In this document: one piece after another, positions 1 to 10,949 of the stretch
Position numbering within the stretch: the stretch's first letter is position 1
How the letters are laid out: every line of letters starts with the position of its first letter
Assembly: GCF_963678635.1 (NCBI RefSeq)
Contig: NC_087062.1
Location: forward strand, 89,007,845 to 89,071,844
DNA: 64,000 nucleotides
Reading direction: 5' to 3'
DNA from: Symsagittifera roscoffensis
Taxonomy: Eukaryota; Xenacoelomorpha; Acoela; Convolutidae
Program-made: the position numbers and the translations under genes
Notes under the pieces: generated by a model
Told to the model about the DNA's origin: nothing
The model's input: the letters and a program-made list of their open reading frames with translations, nothing else
The model's database searches: none

Positions 1-1772
1 TCCCCTCCATTTTTTAGGAGCTTTTTTGTCCCTTTCGGTGGTATAACGTTCTGGAATACCCATATGTAGTCTCCCACCGAGTAAGCCTTTGCACCAGCTG
101 CTTTCTTGTCGAATCTTTTCCTCTGCCTTGCCTGTGCCTGCTGAGTGTTTCGTCTACACAAATCGTTCAGCTCCTGTTGGCGTCTGATCACATCCCTCAC
201 GTAGACCTGTGGGGACGTTTTCTTTCCCTCATATTCTGGGTAGAAGAAGGTTAAGGGTAAAGACTTTTCGTGTCCAGTTAGCATCATGTGTGGACTGACT
301 CCAGTGGTGGAGTGTTGCTTGCTATTATATGCTCCCATCACCTGTGGAAGGTATCTGTCCCAATCGGTCATGTACCTGGAACAATATACTCTCAGCATCG
401 ACACTAACGTCCTGTTCTGTCTTTCCACTAAGCCATTCGTCTGAGGGTGGTATGTCGTGGAGTGAGCCTGAGCGACCTGTGAGCGTCTCATAAGCTCTTT
501 CGTAAGCTCCCCTACGAAAGCTGTTCCATTATCCGATTGAAACGTCATCGGACAACCATGTCTTGCTATCCACGTTTTGATCAGGTGGTCGCATGTCTCT
601 TCCGCCGAGGCAGTTATGCAGTGCACGGCCTCTGCATACTTCGTGAAATGATCTATCATGACCAGCACCTGATTATAACCATTGTCTGTCATGCATATCT
701 TTTGGTGATATATTTGCACCACCTCGTTGAATTCAGACGACTCAATCGACTGTAAAGGAAATCGCAACTTCCTTGGATCCTTGACCTGTTGGCATGACAG
801 ACATGCTGTTACCCATTTCTCGCATGCCTTTTTCATCCCAGGCCACTCAAAGCGCTTCAGGATCCTCTGATATACTTTGTCGATCCCCTGATGGCCCATC
901 TGATCATGTGACCTGAATAATAGTTCTGTCTGATAGAGTTGCGGTAACACTATCGCGTTATACTTGTATAGGACTTTGTCTTCCTCTCTTCTTTTGCAAG
1001 CCACGATCCCGTCCTTGTTCAAATATAACCTCCCTTCCTTCTGCATGAAGTATTGTCTCAGGATGCGATAACTATCCTCCTCGAGGTCCCCTTTATCCGG
1101 AGAACCATTCTCGATCCACCTTTTCAGGTTGCTTGTCATGCGATCATTTCTCTGCGCTCTTAGAAGGTCCGAGAGTCTGTATCTCGCCTTCAAGTATGTC
1201 TTCATGACCCTCATCTGACTATTCAGCTCGTTGGGCTGATGTGTGTCTTCTTCCATCTTAACGCACCAAATCTTCGCCAACGGTTGTGTTTCTTGTTCAA
1301 ACGGCTGAAGATCAGTCCTGACTACCTCTTTCTGCGGCAACAGGCTTATCGAACGTTTCGATACCGCTATCGTTTCTAAGTCATCCGCTGCGTTATCAAA
1401 GACTCTTTCGCTTGGTATTAGGTAGCGATCACTGTCAGGATCCTGGTACACCTCTCTGTCCAGGTCCCTTGCCCGAGTTTCCACTAGTAGCGTGTGTATC
1501 GCTAGTTCTGACAGTTCCGATCCCGAGCTCGAATTCCTGTCTGAATAGGTGTCCATTCCTGAGCTTCCTAAATTATCCGCCGTCGAAGAGGTTGTGCTGG
1601 AGACTGCACGCTCCTCCAGATCATGTCTGTGCTTTCTTTGCATCCATCTGAACTCCCCTGACAAAACCTTTTGCTCTAGGTCCTGTTTCTCATCAGGAAT
1701 TTCCTGGTCTATCTCAGACTCCCCGGACAAATTTCCTTGTCCGGGTGTTGATCTTGTGATCGCTGGTTTTTC
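1..1772 (-). pseudogene. Ty3/gypsy integrase frame (pol C-terminal part), runs off left edge
   Basis: An open frame of about 590 codons runs from about 1772 to the window edge with no ATG at its head. It begins with an acidic linker and contains an H2C2 zinc motif (GHQGIDKVYQ, later CLSCQQ near 800-890). The catalytic core follows, with D in VLVMIDHFTKY, D in QSDNGTAF (near 530) and E in NGLVERQNR (near 440). The RT frame ends at 1709, so the two frames overlap by about 60 bases in a -1 relation, within a short G-rich coding run near 1721-1726. I read this as a frame break between RNase H and integrase; the integrase itself reads intact as far as the window shows. Confidence 0.85.
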
Positions 1773-3580
1773 TCATCATCCGTCTCCCCGAACAAATAGT
1801 CCTGCAGCAGATTTTGTTCTACCTCTTCACCCTCTTTATCCCGGTCCACAAAGGTGACGGTTTTCTTTCGCTTGCTGCTCCCCTGTTCTTTCTGTCCGTA
1901 AGATGTACTGGTTAAAATCTCTTGGGGTATTGAGGATACTAGTTGCTGAACTATTGTCCTACAATCCCTCTCGTTCTCTTCGTGCTGTCGTCTGGACGGC
2001 ATGATCTTCACCTTCTCACTGACTGTTAGCGATGCCACTGCTGCTGTCCACTCGGGGTCATCTCTGGTCACTTCTCTTTCTAACAATCCACCCAGCATCT
2101 GCATCACTTGTGGTGTGACTTGCACCGTTTTATCCAATAATGAGAGGCTGTTTATATTCATGCGAGAGAGTTCTTGTTGGACCAGGTTCGAGCGCAGCAA
2201 CAAATCCAAGGGGACCGGGTCCTCCTTGGACAGGATCTTTATCTCGGCTGCTTTCTCTACAGGTAACTCAGGGTGCCCTGGAATTGGATGTCCAGACTTA
2301 TCCAACCATCTCGTTAAGGGAAGCGCTTCATAAGTTTCTTTGTCCAGAAACGAGAATCCCTCCTTTATTTCCGCCTGATTGGCCTGCTTCTGCTCCAATC
2401 TTTCATAGAACTCAGTTTTCTTGCTGAGGCTGTCAGCATTCTGGTGTTTATCACGCATCCTATGTTCGATTATCATATGGTAGCCATCCAATCTTACTAT
2501 CCATCTACCAATATAACTCTGATCCATCGAGTAGGTCTTCAACCAGGATAACGCTCTGTTGTCCACGCGTAACTTGAAGGGAGCGCTCCCCAAGTATGCA
2601 CGGTACTTCTCCACGAAGGTGACTACTGCAAACATTTCTGCTTTTGGTGCGCCATATTTCATCTCTGTGTCACTCAAGACTTTGCTGCCGTATGCAATGG
2701 GACGGAGAACTGTTCTTCCGTTCCATTCTTGCTCTTGATGCAAGATTCCTGAGATGGCCACCACCGATGCGTCTGTGTCGAGAACATACATGCCCTTTTC
2801 TGTAGGCATGCCCAGCACTGGCGCTTCGCACAGTTCCCGCTTTATGTTCTCGAAAGCAACCTGTGCCTCATCGTTCCATTCGAACTTTTTCCCTTTGTTG
2901 CGCATCAGCTTCTGCATCGGGTACACCTTGTCCGCATATCCTTTTATGAATTCTCGGTAGTAATTGGCAAACCCTAGGAAGCTCAGGAGCTGTGTGTCCG
3001 TTCTGGGGGCTTTCCATGTCAACACTGTTTCCACTGCTTCCCGGTCCGGCCTCACACCATGCCTATCCACCATTCTTCCTAGGTACTGAATCGAGTCCCT
3101 AAGGATTTCACATTTCGATGGTTTGCACTTTAATCCTGCTCTTTTCATGCATCCAAAGACCTCATCGAGCCTATCAATGTGGTCTTCCAGGGTCGGTGTC
3201 GCTATGACTACGTCATCCACGTAACACATCACGAGATTCCCGTACTTCTTGGTCACTCTCGTCAAAGCCTGAGCCATCAGTCTTTGAAAAGTGGCCGTTG
3301 CATTGCCGAAGCCAAAGGGCATCCTCTTCCACTGGTACAATCCCAATTCGCACGCGAATCCGGTTTTCTCTCTGTCCTTCTTCCGCAGAGGGACCTGCCA
3401 GAAGGCAGAACTTAAGTCCAATGTGGTGAAGAACTTGGCATCACCAAGCTTAGATAGGCTCTCGTCTATTCGCGGTATCGGGTACGCATCTTTTATCGTT
3501 ACCGCGTTCAAGTAACGAAAGTCGCAACAAAATCTAAGCTGCCCCCTTTCTTTTTCGCCATTACTACTCCGCAAGCCCAT
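1709..3580 (-). pseudogene. Ty3/gypsy reverse transcriptase-RNase H frame
   Basis: This 623-codon frame holds the RT palm and connection (TLDLSSAFWQVPL, MPFGFGNAT, catalytic YVDD near 3215) followed by the RNase H-like region (VLDTDAS near 2780). These are standard Ty3/gypsy pol domains that copy the element RNA into DNA. The first RT residues (up to the AKKKG motif) lie in a different frame at 3508-3795, so the frame is broken near 3545 beside a five-G coding run. It stops at 1709, before integrase. The break makes this copy unlikely to encode a working polymerase unless the sequence has a homopolymer error there. Confidence 0.9.
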
Positions 3581-3836
3581 GGCGATTTCGAGGGTTCTAT
3601 CATATCGTATTCAAGCAACATTTCTATTTCCGCTCGGCACGCTTCCGATTTGTGTGGCGTCACTCGCCTTGCGCCTTCCCTATGGGGAACGGCGCCCTCT
3701 TCTAGTTCGATTTCGTGTTCGACGAAATTACAGCAACCGTAATCCGCCTTATGTTTTGAAAATACATCTGCGTTCCGATTTAGGAGGTCCCGCAATTTTT
3801 TGAAATCTCCCTCACCTATTTTCCCTTTTAAATTTT
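3508..3836 (-). pseudogene. N-terminal segment of the Ty3/gypsy pol frame
   Basis: A short frame carries the start of the reverse transcriptase (GVVMAKKKG fingers motif) and an upstream linker (NADVFSKHKADYG). It sits in the -1 frame relative to the gag-protease frame that ends at 3837; the -1 frame opens only about 25 bases upstream of the gag stop. That geometry fits gag-pol -1 frameshifting as in many Ty3/gypsy elements, but I see no canonical X XXY YYZ heptamer in the short window. It runs into the RT frame after a further -1 step near 3545. Confidence 0.7.
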
Positions 3837-6800
3837 CTATCTGTTTGGCAAAACCGGTTTGTCAGATTCTAGTTCATAAGACGAGGGGCGTTCCGGAAAA
3901 TTCGAGCAGCTTGATAAGCCGTCGTCCGTTTCGGATTTCATTGAAAACAATTTATGAATAGATTTTAATTCATTAATCCTCTTTAAAATTTTATCTTTAT
4001 TGGCGTGATAAGGACAGTCTTTCACATTATATTTCTTCAAGTTTTGTGTCTCCTCATAGTCGGTCCTCATCGGCAAAGCGTAGCCAAGCTTCTTTCCACG
4101 CTGGATTGCAACCGTGGTGTCCAGTGTGTTCAACAACACACTGACACACAGTCCGTTTCGCGTTACCGAGAAGCTCCGGCCTAAAATCACCGAACTCTGA
4201 CTATTTGGATTCGGTACTAAGCAAACCTGTTTACTATCACTTAACGAATTCAAATTTCTCATTCTAAAAATTGCTACCACAGCTTGTCCTGGTTGTAATT
4301 TTACTTTTCTATCTAAAAAAATTGGTACCTTGTTTTCGTCTGTTATTATCCTATTAATTGGTCTCTTAACATACTTTCGGTCCGGGTTTCTAATCCGTAT
4401 CAGACCGTTGTTCAAGTCAATCATCACGTCAAAATTCCTGACAAAATCTCTGCCCAAGATGAATTGGTCGGCGTCGTCCAGATTCTCTACCACCAGGAAG
4501 CTCATCCAAAGATCCCGTCCTCCCATGTGGAGGACCGTTCTTGGTGTTCTCCCGGCCACGTAGATAGCTCCTCGATTGGCGGCGGCCAGTCGGAGATTCG
4601 TTGGAATTAGATCTTCCCGCGTGAAGCCCATTCTTTCCCAAGTTTTTATCGGCATCACACTCACTACCGCTCCTGTGTCCAGAAGCCCTGTGACTCCGAG
4701 TTTTGTTCCGTTGGTGTCGAGCAGATGTGCGGTCACATCTGCTTCATACCCAGTGTGTACTGCGTCTTGTTCCATCATGGTGTCATGGCCTATCCTGCGG
4801 ACTTTGAGTTCCTCTTCTCCCAAATAGATCTGCCCCATTTGGTCATCATCTGTTGTTACATAAGTCCTGGTGTAGATACTGATTCCATCCACGTTCAGCA
4901 TTACTTGATACGGCCCATAGACCTCTAGGTAGCGTCCATGAAATTTCTTCGTGCGTGGGCCACCCGTCGTTAGTAGTGCTCGCACAGCTCTCGACTCGGT
5001 GCGTGGCTCCACCTGCCTCAGATAATCTGCATATGTGTCCAAATGCATCAAAGTGAACTCGGATGGTTCACTCAGATTTCTGATCACCTGATGTCCAGCC
5101 ACTGAGATTATCGACTGTATCTTGCTTCCTTGCGGCACCATGCCGAACCTCTGACCGGAGATCACATTAGGCTTCATGCTCAAACTGCTTGGTGCTTTAG
5201 TTTCCTCGAACTCCGTTGCTTCGAAGGTATTCAGTTGCTCCTGAAGTTTTTCATTCTCCAGTTCAAGTTTCACTTTTTGTTCGATTTCTTTCGTCACTAG
5301 TTCCTGCTGCACTCTATTTAGAGCATCCCTCGCGGCTGCCTTATAATCGATCTTGAAGTCATGAGCCGCAGTTGCTGGTTCCGGCTCACGTGTCTCCTCT
5401 ATTACCGCTTGCATTTTCTTTGCCGCCAGCTCTTGAGGTTTATCCTTTCTGCGTGCCTCTGCTTCACTCAAAAGTCGAGCCTTGCTGGCTTTCACTCCTG
5501 ATAAAGCTTCTTCATGTCTTGGATGCCTGATGTCTGCCACTGCATCCCAGAATTGCGGACAATCTGATTTAAAATGACCTTCCAAGTTGCAAAAGAAACA
5601 CCTCGGGACGAATTTCGCAATTACTCCTCTCATGAAATCCTCATGGTCCAACTCTGACGCATCTTCGTCCTCGAGGCTAAAGCCTATTGCTTTCATGCCT
5701 TGTTTGTAAGCTGGGCATGCTGACACATGATGGTCCGTTGAACTGCAATTAGCAGAAGAGCGTCTCTTGTCCATATCATCCCTCGGTTTGTACCAATTGT
5801 TCCCTTGGTTTGCTCGTCCGTTGTTAAAATTGCCATAATTGTTCTTGTAATATCCAGATCTCGAAGGAGGTTTCAACAAAAGATACTCTTTTGATTTGAG
5901 CCTCAACTCCTCCGGTGTTGGCGCATTGGTTGATAGTGGTGTGTAATGCGTTGCTAGCATCGTACGAAGTTCATCATTCTTCACACCATCGATAAGTTTC
6001 GAGGCTACGGCCAAGTTCATCCTTCGGTTTGACTCTTCCGGTTGGCTGCGTCTCCTCAGCATTTCCAAATCATCGAGAAATTTGTCTATCGTTTCATCTT
6101 CTCGTTGCCTCCGTTTCTCGAAGCGCATCATCGCCTGGTGCCCCTGCACGCCTGATCCGAAACGGTTCAACAGGATTTCGAAGATTTTCTCAGCAGTGTC
6201 ACGTTGATATTGCTTCTTGGCCATGACACAGTTCAGGGCTGTCCCTTCCAAGTTGCTGGTGAGCGCACTGCATTCCTGTCGCTCCGACAAGTCCTCTTCC
6301 TCGAAATGCAGCTTCATTACCTCTATCCAGGTATCAATACAGCCATCAGATTCGTCTTTGTAGCATCTTGGTTTCTTAAAGACTCTTCTGGACTTCTCAC
6401 TGCGTTCATTGGTTCTTGATAACCTGGTCAGGAATGTCTCCAAAGACCTGTTTAGGGGTTCAAATGCTGTCGCCATTGCCGTAGCATCCCTTGAGTGTCC
6501 TGCTTGAGTGTCCTCACACCTCGTCGAAGGCTCTGTGTGCGGTGCATCCCTGCAATCCGAATCACCGTGAGTGTTTCCCGCTTGGCCCACATGACTCCTC
6601 CTCGGGCTTGCATGCCCCCTGTTGCCGGAATCACTTCTCCCAGTTGCATGTGTGCCTTGCGTTGGTCGTTCGTTAGAGGTTTGTCTGTTCCCCGTTGAAC
6701 TTGCTCTACTGTTCGGGCCCCATGTTCCATTACCCCTTGTGGCATAGCCTGATGAACTGCCCCTGCCTCTAGTGGATCCGTACGTCTTCCTCTTTTGATG

Positions 6801-8156
6801 TTCATTGAAGTTCACCCTCGGTTCCCTGCTGGGTCCTCCCGAGTTCGGTTCTCCTTCTTTTGGTCCACTCTTGCTGCTTAGTAGCCCGTCCAACCTGTCC
6901 ATGATAGCCTGAGTTCGCCTCTCCATCATCGCGTCTACCTTTGTGTCAAGAGTCCCAAGAGACTGCTCTTGTTGAATTCTTAACTTCTCCATGTCGTCTC
7001 TTAAGCGTAACTCTCGCTGTTCCGCCTCTCTTGTCATTCGCGACAAGTTCCTCGCCATATGTTCGTCCGTTCTTTCTTTCAAGCGTTTTTCGCTCCTGCC
7101 AACTTCTTGTCTGTTGCGGTTTATTTCTTCCCGCAGACTCTCTCTTTCAATGTGGACTGCCCTTTCTAGTTCACTCATCCTTATTGACATCTGCTCGTTT
7201 TGTTCTCCTAAACTGTCCACTATGTTGTTTAAGGCTTCCTCTAGTGCTGCCCCGTTATCCACGAGTGGTGTCACTAGTGGTGGTGTAACCCTGTCGGTCC
7301 CAGTTAGCTTCGTGCTGGTCGAGATCCGGGCCTTAACTCTCTGCCTCGACGTCTTTTCATTATCTATTTCAGGATCCGCTAACGCGTTGCCTAGCCCTCT
7401 GGTTCTACTCTCTCCAGTTTGTGGCTCTGAACTTGTCCTAATCGCGAAGTCTTTTGACTGGCCCGTTGTGTTTGCCTCTTTGCTTATCGTTGTCACTACA
7501 CCAAATTTGTCCATGGTTCCAGTCTCTCTTCCGACGTGTGCCTCATTTTCCTGGATCGAACTATTGAGGCTGACTTGAGATCCAAAGTCCCCTTGCTCCT
7601 CTTCATCCTCTTCCTCCTGGGATTCACCGTCGTTTCCTGCTCCTCCTCCCATGCTGAATGGAAAGATGTTTCCGAAGGTGTTCTTCATTCTTTCTGAGAA
7701 TGATGATGACGTTGTTTGTTTCCCAGTTCCGCCTGCCATCATAGTGTTGTCTGTCGGAGATCTTCTAGTTGTCGCTATTTCAGTCGAGATGTCGGACAGT
7801 TCCGACATCTCCTCTCGATCCAATGTCCCGGTGGAAGTGGCAAAATCATGGCCTTGTTCTACCGGAGTAGATTCACTCGCCAGCCTTCTGCCTCTCCCTT
7901 CCAGTCCATTTACTTCCTGGTTGTCGTTCATGGTATGGTCCCTATTGACCTCCACTTCTAACAGTTCTTTCCGCTCTTCTGAGGTCTTCTGACTTCTCGT
8001 TTCAACCATTCTGCCTGAAACCGTCTCCGCTTTATCGGACCGGGATCGCTTGATCCAATCCACAAAAGGATCGGTCATCGTTTTTCTTTGCTTTTCAGGT
8101 ATGAATTTCCTAGAGCTATTACCTCGTTTTGGTATCCTTGTTTTGTCTAGACTCAT
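3837..8156 (-). CDS. Gag-protease polyprotein of the Ty3/gypsy element
   Basis: An intact 1439-aa frame with an ATG at 8156. Residues 1-300 are acidic and disordered. About 310-415 form a strong coiled coil rich in E, R and Q. About 560-800 are the Gag capsid region. Near residue 850 is one complete CCHC knuckle, CFFCNLEGHFKSDC; an earlier knuckle (CSSTDHHVSAC) lacks its first Cys. Near 1160 is a retropepsin site, LLDTGAVVSVMP, followed by ILGRDFV. Gag would assemble the particle and the protease would mature it. The frame is unusually long for Gag because the protease is fused to it rather than to pol. Confidence 0.9.
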   Translation of the reverse strand: MSLDKTRIPKRGNSSRKFIPEKQRKTMTDPFVDWIKRSRSDKAETVSGRMVETRSQKTSEERKELLEVEVNRDHTMNDNQEVNGLEGRGRRLASESTPVEQGHDFATSTGTLDREEMSELSDISTEIATTRRSPTDNTMMAGGTGKQTTSSSFSERMKNTFGNIFPFSMGGGAGNDGESQEEEDEEEQGDFGSQVSLNSSIQENEAHVGRETGTMDKFGVVTTISKEANTTGQSKDFAIRTSSEPQTGESRTRGLGNALADPEIDNEKTSRQRVKARISTSTKLTGTDRVTPPLVTPLVDNGAALEEALNNIVDSLGEQNEQMSIRMSELERAVHIERESLREEINRNRQEVGRSEKRLKERTDEHMARNLSRMTREAEQRELRLRDDMEKLRIQQEQSLGTLDTKVDAMMERRTQAIMDRLDGLLSSKSGPKEGEPNSGGPSREPRVNFNEHQKRKTYGSTRGRGSSSGYATRGNGTWGPNSRASSTGNRQTSNERPTQGTHATGRSDSGNRGHASPRRSHVGQAGNTHGDSDCRDAPHTEPSTRCEDTQAGHSRDATAMATAFEPLNRSLETFLTRLSRTNERSEKSRRVFKKPRCYKDESDGCIDTWIEVMKLHFEEEDLSERQECSALTSNLEGTALNCVMAKKQYQRDTAEKIFEILLNRFGSGVQGHQAMMRFEKRRQREDETIDKFLDDLEMLRRRSQPEESNRRMNLAVASKLIDGVKNDELRTMLATHYTPLSTNAPTPEELRLKSKEYLLLKPPSRSGYYKNNYGNFNNGRANQGNNWYKPRDDMDKRRSSANCSSTDHHVSACPAYKQGMKAIGFSLEDEDASELDHEDFMRGVIAKFVPRCFFCNLEGHFKSDCPQFWDAVADIRHPRHEEALSGVKASKARLLSEAEARRKDKPQELAAKKMQAVIEETREPEPATAAHDFKIDYKAAARDALNRVQQELVTKEIEQKVKLELENEKLQEQLNTFEATEFEETKAPSSLSMKPNVISGQRFGMVPQGSKIQSIISVAGHQVIRNLSEPSEFTLMHLDTYADYLRQVEPRTESRAVRALLTTGGPRTKKFHGRYLEVYGPYQVMLNVDGISIYTRTYVTTDDDQMGQIYLGEEELKVRRIGHDTMMEQDAVHTGYEADVTAHLLDTNGTKLGVTGLLDTGAVVSVMPIKTWERMGFTREDLIPTNLRLAAANRGAIYVAGRTPRTVLHMGGRDLWMSFLVVENLDDADQFILGRDFVRNFDVMIDLNNGLIRIRNPDRKYVKRPINRIITDENKVPIFLDRKVKLQPGQAVVAIFRMRNLNSLSDSKQVCLVPNPNSQSSVILGRSFSVTRNGLCVSVLLNTLDTTVAIQRGKKLGYALPMRTDYEETQNLKKYNVKDCPYHANKDKILKRINELKSIHKLFSMKSETDDGLSSCSNFPERPSSYELESDKPVLPNR

Positions 8157-8936
8157 TCTCTATTTGTCACTTTTGAATGCCTATGCTTAACCCGATTGCT
8201 AGAGACCTTATAGTTTTATTAACAATAATAATGACACAACACAATAATTTTCACAAGATTCTATTAAATAGTGACCACGAATCCCTGTATGTTATCAGAG
8301 TACAGTTTGTATAAAATTTATTCACACTAACCGATTATCGGTGGTAAGATTTGAAAACTAGCACAATATGATGTTATCAGTCAATTTAAAAGATAGTGTA
8401 CTCACTAACCAATCAAGCACAGTTTATGTTGACTTAAAATCAAAAACAAAAATATATATATTGACAGAATATGAATGTCTCTTAAAAAAAACGTATGTGT
8501 AATGTACTCTTAGTCGGTCGCAGTACAATAGTCGAACTTGTCTTTTAAAGAAAAAGCTTTCCCTGCTCGGTGCTGCACCAAACAGACAAAACTTTGAAGG
8601 CAGTAATTTTCTCAAGTGGGCGGCTATTGCACCCACCGAGTACTGTGTTACCTATCTGCCTTCGAACTGCCCGAGCTAGACCTACTAAAATCCTCAGGGC
8701 AGTCACTTTTCCCAAAAACGTATTATGTTACAATCCACACCAATGAATCACGCTCTTTTTAATATAGACTTAGTGTCGCGAATATCCGAGTTCGGACCTG
8801 TTTTGTTTTTGTCTCAATCTTATTGAAAGGCAAGTTACCAGTGCAGTCACTGATACCTAGCCTGTGTGCTAATAACCTAATACCTCTCACTTTTTAGTCT
8901 TTCTTTCGTCTACCTAAGTCCTTTAATAAAATAATA

Positions 8937-9270
8937 CCCCTCCGGATTGGCACAAATAGGACCCTTCCGGACTGGCTGAATCTAGACCCCTCCGGATTGG
9001 GACCCCTCTGAGTTAGTTAATATAAGACCCCTTCGGATTTGGACCCCTCCGAATTAGCAACTATAAGACCCCTCCGGATTCGGAACCCTCCTAACTTGAA
9101 AAAAATTTTGACCCCTCCGGATTGGGAACCCTCCGGTTTTGTAAAAGTAGCTTTTCGGAGATTTCTTACTTTCAACCTATAACCCTCCGGATACGTTCTC
9201 CGATGCAATTTTGCTCTTTCAATTAACTAGGAAGGGTATGCACTGCTTTCCTAGACCCTTCCGGATTGAA
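8937..9270 (+). repeat. Cluster of ACCCCTCCGGATTGG-type motifs
   Basis: About eleven variants of the motif occur in 330 bases, for example near 8937, 8970, 8987, 9027, 9042, 9067, 9110, 9129, 9181 and 9256. Further single copies lie near 9869, 10340, 10572, 10600, 11621 and 12245. Spacing is irregular (15-70 bases), so this is not a simple tandem array. The reverse complement form AATCCGGAAGG also occurs, for example near 11682, 12000 and 12134. Confidence 0.8.
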
Positions 9271-10949
9271 GTTAAGCCTCTTATTTGACAATTCACACTA
9301 ACGGTGAAGGGTCTTATCGCTCGCCTAACTTCGGCTCGCTTAAGCTTTTGCTGTATCTTTAGCCTTCCTTTTTCGTCTAGAACAGCCTAAAGTTACTTTA
9401 TTCAACCGCTATTACCTCTTGTTAGGGGTATAAGGGCTTTTCTAAAAAAATTTTGTAAAACGTGAAGGGTGTACCCTTCCAAATTGAGGAATTTGCTAAA
9501 AACAATCTCAAAAAATTTTCACGCTTACTTTTCCGAAAAACTTTTGTCCCTATCAGTAAGCTCAGCTAATTTCTGATCTATTGGTACCAAGATCAACTCG
9601 ATATGCCCAGTAGTTCTAAAGTTATTAACCAAAATGTCTTTTTTCTAAACTCAAAAATTTTTCTCTCTTTTTCCGCCTAATAGGTTCCGCCTAACTTTTT
9701 CCGCCTAATAGGTTCCGCCTAACTTTTTCCGCAAATCAGGTCCTTTCGACCTAAAAATTATTGATCCGAGCTCAGAAGGCCTATACTCTTCTAGTTCAAT
9801 GCAAAAGATCCGATCTAAAACGCTTTTGCTGAAAAAATTTTACGAAAAACTATGCTACCTGTACCCCTCCGGATTGATGAATCCACCAAATCAAACACGT
9901 TAAGTTCGATTTCTCTGCAACCCGGAAGGCTTTCGGGTAGCGGGTTTTAAAACTTGTAGATTCACTAGTGGACGTTGTCCGAACAACTATTTTTACTGTT
10001 GTAACTCAAAAAATTCAAAAAATTTTCTAAATTTATAGTGTTTCGTTTTCTCAAAAATCACCAAATTTCGGTTCTCGGTACCAAAATAGTTCCAACCACT
10101 TTCGAACTAAACTTAACCGGTTCTCTCTATTATGGTAGTGCAGTTACGATGTAACACACTAACTTAGCGCTTTTTTCCGTTTCAAAAAATATCGATATTT
10201 CAAAAATCGCGACTTGTGGGGGGATCAAAATATCGCTATTTTGACCCTAAAAACCGGTCTGTTTTCGTTGTTTTTCACTGAAAAACGATATAAGACTATT
10301 AATATAGGCTATGTAATTAATAATAGTAGTAATACTATACCCCTCCGGGTTTGTTTAATATCCGAATTAAGGTGCTTAACTCGGATATTCGCAGTTCGGT
10401 GAAGGGTCACTACAGTGCAGCACTGTCGAGCCCCCCACAGATTACTATCTTAATTTTTGTACCAAAAGGGACACAAAACTTGCTAACGATACCCAACAGT
10501 CGATTGTTGTTGTCGTTGAGCCCCTTCTTGTTGCTCCTTGTACTGCTTGCCGGATCAGTCTTCTCCCAAGACCCCTCCGAATTGAGTGCAAATCAGCTGA
10601 CCCTTCCGGATTGGGCGCAATTTATCATTAACGTGCTTAAATGTTCAAATAACCCTACAACACAAGCCTCACAAACGGGCTACAAAACTGATCGTAACAA
10701 TCCTGACTGATATAAATGCCTGTAACAACAATATATCTATCAACAACAAACGGGAGCGTCGGATCACATCTTTTCTGGGGGGATGATTTCTACTGATTTT
10801 TGTACTTTTTTACTTTTTTTGGTTTTTTAGGTTTTTTTTTATGTTTTTTGTTTTTCTTGGGTACTCTACTACTTTTTGTTTGGTTTTATATATATCTTTA
10901 AGTGTTTTTGGTCACAAACCATTCAGGAGATGACGGGACCGCGAATCCC

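Larger units (their letters stand above)
1..8156 (-). mobile_element. Ty3/gypsy LTR retrotransposon, left end outside window
   Basis: This is the visible part of a Ty3/gypsy element read on the minus strand. In order it holds Gag, a zinc knuckle, an aspartic protease, reverse transcriptase with YVDD, RNase H, and an H2C2 plus DDE integrase. That protease-RT-RNaseH-integrase order is diagnostic of Ty3/gypsy. The pol part is split into three frames, each stepping -1 relative to the one before: near 3840 at the gag end, near 3545 in RT, and near 1720 before integrase. The first step may be programmed; the other two look like single-base damage. The 3' LTR lies left of base 1, so the LTRs cannot be paired and the 5' boundary to the right of 8156 is unknown. 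Confidence 0.93.

Noticed and set aside
8157..8900. Candidate Ty3 primer-binding sites (for example near 8574 and 8838)
   Set aside because: Without the partner LTR no boundary can be fixed, and CCA-containing words are common by chance.
10351..10710. 119-aa frame with a signal-peptide-like LLLLLVLLAG stretch
   Set aside because: It lies inside the CCGGATT repeat block and includes two repeat motifs as codons; no homology and no splice or promoter support.
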